Source: Streptomyces canus (GTDB taxonomy: Bacteria > Actinomycetota > Actinomycetes > Streptomycetales > Streptomycetaceae). Taken from it: DNA of 64,000 nucleotides. The position numbers were made by a program, and so were the translations under genes. Position 1 is the stretch's first letter, and the number at the start of each line of letters is the position of its first letter. The stretch covers positions 7,502,001 to 7,566,000 of the forward strand of contig NZ_CP107989.1 of assembly GCF_041435015.1 (NCBI RefSeq), written 5' to 3'. The notes under the pieces were generated by a model. The model did not search any database. It saw only the letters and a list, made by a program, of their open reading frames with translations, and was not told where the DNA came from. Of the stretch, positions 60,699-64,000 are shown piece by piece.

Positions 60699-61707
60699 GG
60701 ACGGTGTCGCGGCACTCGTCGGGGTTGCCCCAGGCGGTGCGCAGGGCGCGGGCCTTGGTGAGCCACAGGGACAGGTCGCACTCCGCCGTGTACCCGATCG
60801 CACCGTGGAGCTGGAGCGCGGTGCGGGCCGTTCTGTACGCCGCCTCGCACGCCGTGACCTTGGCGGCGGCGACGTCTTCCGCGGTCATCGTCAGGGCGGC
60901 GCCCAGGAGGAGGGGGCGGGCGAACTCCAGCGCGATCTTCGCGTCGGCGAGTTGGTGTCCGACCGCCTGGAACGAGCCGATGGGGACGCCGAACTGGGTG
61001 CGCTGCTTGACGTACGCGACGGTCCTGTCGAGCAGCGCGAGGCCGACGCCCAGGGCCTGTGCGGCGGTGGTGAGGCGGGCCAGGAGGAGGGCGGGGGCCA
61101 GGGGCGGGTCGGTGGCGAGGAGTTCGCCGCCGTGAGGGACGACCGGGAAGAGGCGGCGGCCTGGGTCGAGGGAGGGGCGTGGGGGGCCGGGTGGGGGAGC
61201 GAGGCGCAGCTCGGCGGGGGTGCGCGTGGGGCTGGATTCGCCCCCGCCGTCCTCAAGCTCCCCCAGAGGGGGTCCCGGACGGGCTGAGAGGGCCAACCGT
61301 ACGTCCGCCATGTCCGCGTCCAGTGCGTACGCCCCCGTCGCCACGGTCGCCGCGGACTCGCCCGAGACCAGAGCGGGCAGCAGCCGCTTCGCCGGTCCCG
61401 CGTCGTCCAGTGAGGCGAGCAGCGTCGTCGCCGTGACCGTCTCCACCAACGGGCCCGGTACGGCGTGCCTCCCCAACTCGACGAAGGCGAGGGCGAGTTC
61501 GACGGGACGTGGCCCCAACCCCTCGTACGCCTCCGGTACCGCCAGCGCGAAGACCCCCGCCTCGGCGATACGGCGCCACAGTGCGCGCCCGCTCGCGTGG
61601 TCCCCTCGGCTCCAGTCCCGTACCACCGACGGCGTGTCCGCGGCCGTCAGCATCGCGTCCAGGGAGGCCGTGAACTCCCGTTGCTCGGCGTCGAGAAGGA
61701 AACGCAT
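60676..61707 (-). CDS. Acyl-CoA dehydrogenase, FadE32/33-like
   Basis: A 343-residue acyl-CoA dehydrogenase. The N-terminal helical part (FLLDAEQREFTASLDAML) and the C-terminal LHGAIGYTAECDLSLWLTKAR match the family. The middle region, about 150-195, is a Pro/Gly-rich insertion in place of conserved beta-domain sequence. Short members like this pair with a longer partner to make alpha2beta2 dehydrogenases in steroid catabolism. The ATG is one nt from the upstream stop (TGATG). The upstream partner gene is the 379-residue dehydrogenase. Confidence 0.88.
   Translation of the reverse strand: MRFLLDAEQREFTASLDAMLTAADTPSVVRDWSRGDHASGRALWRRIAEAGVFALAVPEAYEGLGPRPVELALAFVELGRHAVPGPLVETVTATTLLASLDDAGPAKRLLPALVSGESAATVATGAYALDADMADVRLALSARPGPPLGELEDGGGESSPTRTPAELRLAPPPGPPRPSLDPGRRLFPVVPHGGELLATDPPLAPALLLARLTTAAQALGVGLALLDRTVAYVKQRTQFGVPIGSFQAVGHQLADAKIALEFARPLLLGAALTMTAEDVAAAKVTACEAAYRTARTALQLHGAIGYTAECDLSLWLTKARALRTAWGNPDECRDTVLSGGRRW
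61246..61288 (-). repeat. In-frame Streptomyces repeat-like insertion
   Basis: Read on the minus strand, TCAGCCCGTCCGG is followed by a CCCCC-TCT-GGGGG hairpin and then TTGAGGACG. The outer parts match, from memory, a highly abundant Streptomyces intergenic repeat (TCAGCCCGTCCGGCG...TTGAGGACG). Here it lies within the acyl-CoA dehydrogenase gene and is translated as SARPGPPLGELEDGG. Confidence 0.5.
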
Positions 61708-62846
61708 CAGCGGCGGCCCTTCGGCAGGCCCAGCAGGCGCTCGGCGATGATGTCGCGCTGGATCTCGTTCGTGCCCGCGTAGATGGGGCCGGCGAGGGAG
61801 AAGACGTACCGCTCGGACCAGTCCGTGTCGGCCAACTCGCCCTCCTCGCCCAGGAGATCGAGGGCCGTCTCGGTGAGGGCGATGTCGTACTCGGACCAGA
61901 AGACCTTGTTCAGGCTGGACTCGGGGCCGATGGTGTCGCCGTCCAGGAAGCGGGAGGCGGCCGCGTAGGTGAACAGCTGGTAGGCGCGGGCGCCGATCAG
62001 CGCGTCCGCGACGCGGGTTCCGGTGTTCGCGGGACCGCTGTGGGACCTCCAGAGGTCGTGCAGGCGCTCGGCGGACGCCAGGAAGCGGCCCGGTGAGCGC
62101 AGCATCAGGCCCCGTTCGTTGCCCGCCGTCGACATCGCGATCCGCCAGCCCCGGCCGGGCTCGCCGATGACGTCCTCGTCCGGCACGAACACCTCGTCCA
62201 GGAAGAGCTCGGCGAAGGCCGGTTTCCCGTCGAGGCGGCGGATCGGGCGGACGGTGACGCCGGGGGCGCGCAGGTCGAACATCAGGTAGGTCAGGCCCTG
62301 GTGGGGTTTCGGGGTGTCGGGGTCGGTGCGGAAGAGTCCGAAGGCGCGGTCCGCGAAGGCGGCCCGGGAGGACCAGGTCTTCTGGCCGCTCAGCAGCCAG
62401 CCGCCTTCCGTGCGCACCCCCTTCGCCCTCAGGGAGGCCAGGTCCGAGCCCGCCTCCGGTTCCGACCAGGCCTGCGCCCACACCGTCCGCCCGGTGGCCA
62501 TGGACGGCAGGACACGGTCCCGCTGCTCCTGGGTGCCGTGGTCGAAGAGGGTCGGGGCGAGGAGGCTGATGCCGTTCTGGTTGACGCGTCCGGGAGCCCC
62601 GGCCGCGTAGTACTCCTCCTCGAAGACCAGCCAGCGGACGATCCCCGCGTCCCGGCCGCCGTACGCCGTCGGCCAGTTGACCACCGACCAGCGGTCCGCG
62701 GCGAGTTCGGCCTCCCACGCGCGATGGGCCGCGAAGCCCTCCTCGGTCTCCAGGGAGGGGAGCGGGGAGGCGGGCACATGCGCGTGCAGCCATGAGCGGG
62801 CCTCGGCGCGGAAGGCCTCGTCTTCCTGCGTGAACGCCAGATCCAT
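61707..62846 (-). CDS. Acyl-CoA dehydrogenase, FadE30/31-like
   Basis: A 379-residue flavoprotein dehydrogenase. Landmarks are WPTAYGGRDAG, SEPEAGSDLAS (flavin-binding loop), and AGTNEIQRDIIAERLLGLPKGRR at the C-terminus. The sequence resembles FadE30-type enzymes of the KstR2 regulon of mycobacteria. It starts at ATG 62846 with GGACGGG upstream, divergent from the SDR gene across 48 nt that hold the putative operator. It lies first in the operon with the shorter dehydrogenase. Confidence 0.9.
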   Translation of the reverse strand: MDLAFTQEDEAFRAEARSWLHAHVPASPLPSLETEEGFAAHRAWEAELAADRWSVVNWPTAYGGRDAGIVRWLVFEEEYYAAGAPGRVNQNGISLLAPTLFDHGTQEQRDRVLPSMATGRTVWAQAWSEPEAGSDLASLRAKGVRTEGGWLLSGQKTWSSRAAFADRAFGLFRTDPDTPKPHQGLTYLMFDLRAPGVTVRPIRRLDGKPAFAELFLDEVFVPDEDVIGEPGRGWRIAMSTAGNERGLMLRSPGRFLASAERLHDLWRSHSGPANTGTRVADALIGARAYQLFTYAAASRFLDGDTIGPESSLNKVFWSEYDIALTETALDLLGEEGELADTDWSERYVFSLAGPIYAGTNEIQRDIIAERLLGLPKGRR

Positions 62847-62861
62847 GGACACCCGTCCTTC

Positions 62862-62881
62862 CCTAACAAGTGTTTGGTAGG
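62862..62881. promoter_or_regulatory. KstR2-like operator between divergent genes
   Basis: CCTAACAAGTGTTTGGTAGG, a 20-bp near-palindrome (14 of 20 positions symmetric), lies between the divergent dehydrogenase and SDR starts. Its core AACAAGTGTTTGGT (62865-62878) differs at one base from the KstR2 motif AnCAAGnnCTTGnT known in mycobacteria. The KstR2-like TetR gene follows 820 nt away. It would repress both directions. Confidence 0.62.
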
Positions 62882-62894
62882 TTAGCGTGGCGCC

Positions 62895-63689
62895 ATGACA
62901 GGCGTCGAGAGCCCGGTGTACGAACCGGGGCACGGGCTGCTGAAGGGGCGCACCGCCGTCATCACCGCCGCGGCCGGCGCGGGCATCGGCGGGGCGACCG
63001 CACGCCGCTTCCTGGAGGAGGGCGCGCGCGTCCTGATCAGCGACGCGCACGCACGACGGCTCAAGGAGTACGGCGCCGAGCTGGCCGGGGAGTTCGGGCC
63101 CGAGCGGGTCGCCGCGCTGCCCTGTGACGTGACGGACGAGGCACAGGTCCAGGCTCTGTTCGAAGCGGCCCTGCGGGAGCACGGCCGACTCGACGTCGTC
63201 GTCAACAACGCCGGCCTCGGCGGCACCTCAGCCCTCGTCGACATGACCGACGAGCAGTGGACCCGTGTCCTGGACGTCACCCTGACCGGCACCTTCCGGT
63301 GCACCCGGGCGGCCCTGCGGCTGATGCGCGACGCGAGGGGCTCCGGCGGCGTGATCGTCAACAACGCCTCCGTCGTCGGCTGGCGCGCCCAGACCGGACA
63401 GGCGCACTACGCCGCCGCGAAGGCCGGCGTGATGGCGCTGACCCGCTGCGCGGCCCTGGAGGCCGCCGAGTACGGCGTACGCGTCAACGCCGTGTCACCG
63501 AGCCTCGCCATGCACCCGCACCTGGTGAAGGTGACCTCGGCCGAGCTGCTGGAGGAACTGACCGCGCGTGAGGCCTTCGGGCGGTACGCCGAGCCCTGGG
63601 AGGTGGCCAACGTGATCGTGTTCCTGGCGTCCGGCTACTCCTCGTACATGACCGGCGAGGTCGTCGCCGTCAGCAGCCAGCACGCATAG
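62895..63689 (+). CDS. SDR-family dehydrogenase, IpdF-like
   Basis: A 264-residue classical SDR. The cofactor loop is TAAAGAGIG at 24-32, the structural NNAG is present, and NNASVVGW...YAAAK holds the catalytic Ser, Tyr and Lys. The TAAAG form of the glycine motif and the location between FadE30-like and KstR2-like genes suggest IpdF, which reduces the 5-hydroxy group of the steroid C/D-ring HIP-CoA intermediate in mycobacteria. The exact substrate is inferred from context. It faces the operator described at 62862. Confidence 0.88.
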   Translation: MTGVESPVYEPGHGLLKGRTAVITAAAGAGIGGATARRFLEEGARVLISDAHARRLKEYGAELAGEFGPERVAALPCDVTDEAQVQALFEAALREHGRLDVVVNNAGLGGTSALVDMTDEQWTRVLDVTLTGTFRCTRAALRLMRDARGSGGVIVNNASVVGWRAQTGQAHYAAAKAGVMALTRCAALEAAEYGVRVNAVSPSLAMHPHLVKVTSAELLEELTAREAFGRYAEPWEVANVIVFLASGYSSYMTGEVVAVSSQHA

Positions 63690-63704
63690 GACGACAATGA
63701 CTCC

Positions 63705-64000
63705 GTGCCGACCAAGCCGACCAAGAAGAAGCCCCAGATGAGCGCCGCAGCGCCCGCGCGCCGTCGCGAACTCCTCGACACCGCCGCCGAGGTCTTCGCC
63801 GAACAGGGCTACAACGCCACGACCGTACGCAAGATCGCGGACCACGCGGGCATGCTCGCGGGCAGCCTCTACTACCACTTCGACTCCAAGGAATCGATGC
63901 TGGAGGAGATCCTGCGGACCTTCCTCGACGAGCTCTGGGGCGGCTACGACGCCGTCCTGGGCGCCGAACTCGACCCGCGCGAGACGCTGGAGGCCCTGGT
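63705..64000 (+). CDS. TetR-family regulator, KstR2-like, cut by the window end
   Basis: The first 98 codons are visible. The N-terminus is basic (PTKPTKKKP), followed by RRRELLDTAAEVFAEQGYNA and TTVRKIADHAGMLAGSLYYHF with DSKESMLEEILRTFLDEL, the TetR DNA-binding domain. It is closer to mycobacterial KstR2 (RRGELLELAAAMFAERG, GILSGSLYHHF, SKEEMVDEVLR) than to generic TetR proteins, judged from memory. The GTG at 63705 is taken; an ATG at 63738 is a later option. It is 15 nt after the SDR gene. The ligand domain is outside the window. Confidence 0.85.
   Translation, partial: MPTKPTKKKPQMSAAAPARRRELLDTAAEVFAEQGYNATTVRKIADHAGMLAGSLYYHFDSKESMLEEILRTFLDELWGGYDAVLGAELDPRETLEAL

Overview
The window is a gene-dense, GC-rich stretch of a Streptomyces-type chromosome. 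The signs are strong GC bias at third codon positions, many GTG starts, GGAGG-type ribosome binding sites, perfect long hairpins instead of T-rich terminators, PriA in place of separate HisA and TrpF, a TrpM-type small protein next to trpB, and HGxxPAAW, DUF2752 and DUF2567-type proteins. The order resembles, from memory, the core region of the Streptomyces coelicolor chromosome around dnaE, his and trp. No rRNA, tRNA, CRISPR array, prophage, transposase or plasmid gene was seen.

Layout. 1-4.7 kb: end of a DksA/TraR zinc-finger protein, lspA, an RluA-type pseudouridine synthase, a GNAT acetyltransferase, a CPA1 Na+/H+ antiporter and an SDR. 4.7-11.3 kb: MscS-type channel, dienelactone-hydrolase-like protein, Tat-exported PhoD phosphatase, a membrane-anchored DsbA-like thioredoxin with a membrane protein, and a DUF2252 kinase-like protein. 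11.5-19.5 kb: dnaE, a 54-aa basic protein, an NYN-domain protein, an ABC-2 transporter pair and a DUF2567-like protein. 19.5-23.6 kb, minus strand: a 24-aa bL37-like ribosomal protein, YbaK deacylase, a LON N-terminal-domain protein, and two poorly characterised proteins.

23.7-41.5 kb: the histidine/tryptophan block. hisD-hisC-hisB-orf-hisH-priA-ridA-hisF are joined by seven successive 4-nt stop/start overlaps. An ArsR regulator and MFS exporter follow, then hisI-trpE, three small membrane-protein genes, trpC-trpM-trpB-trpA, a second DsbA-like protein and lgt. PriA serves both pathways; hisG, hisE, trpD and trpG are not in the window.

41.5-50.5 kb: a seven-gene coupled minus-strand operon with four divergent ADP-ribosylglycohydrolase-family proteins, a ribokinase, a CaiB/BaiF CoA-transferase and a CitE/HpcH-type lyase. 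Across an iron-box-like intergenic region lies a VIT1/CCC1 metal transporter. This operon is the best candidate for an undescribed pathway. 50.8-56.9 kb: gltB-gltD behind a GlnR-box-like site. 57-60.7 kb: a GH46 chitosanase coupled to a rhomboid protease, and an orphan QcrB-type cytochrome b. 60.7-64 kb: two acyl-CoA dehydrogenases facing an SDR and a TetR regulator, with a KstR2-like operator between them, resembling part of the actinobacterial steroid C/D-ring regulon.
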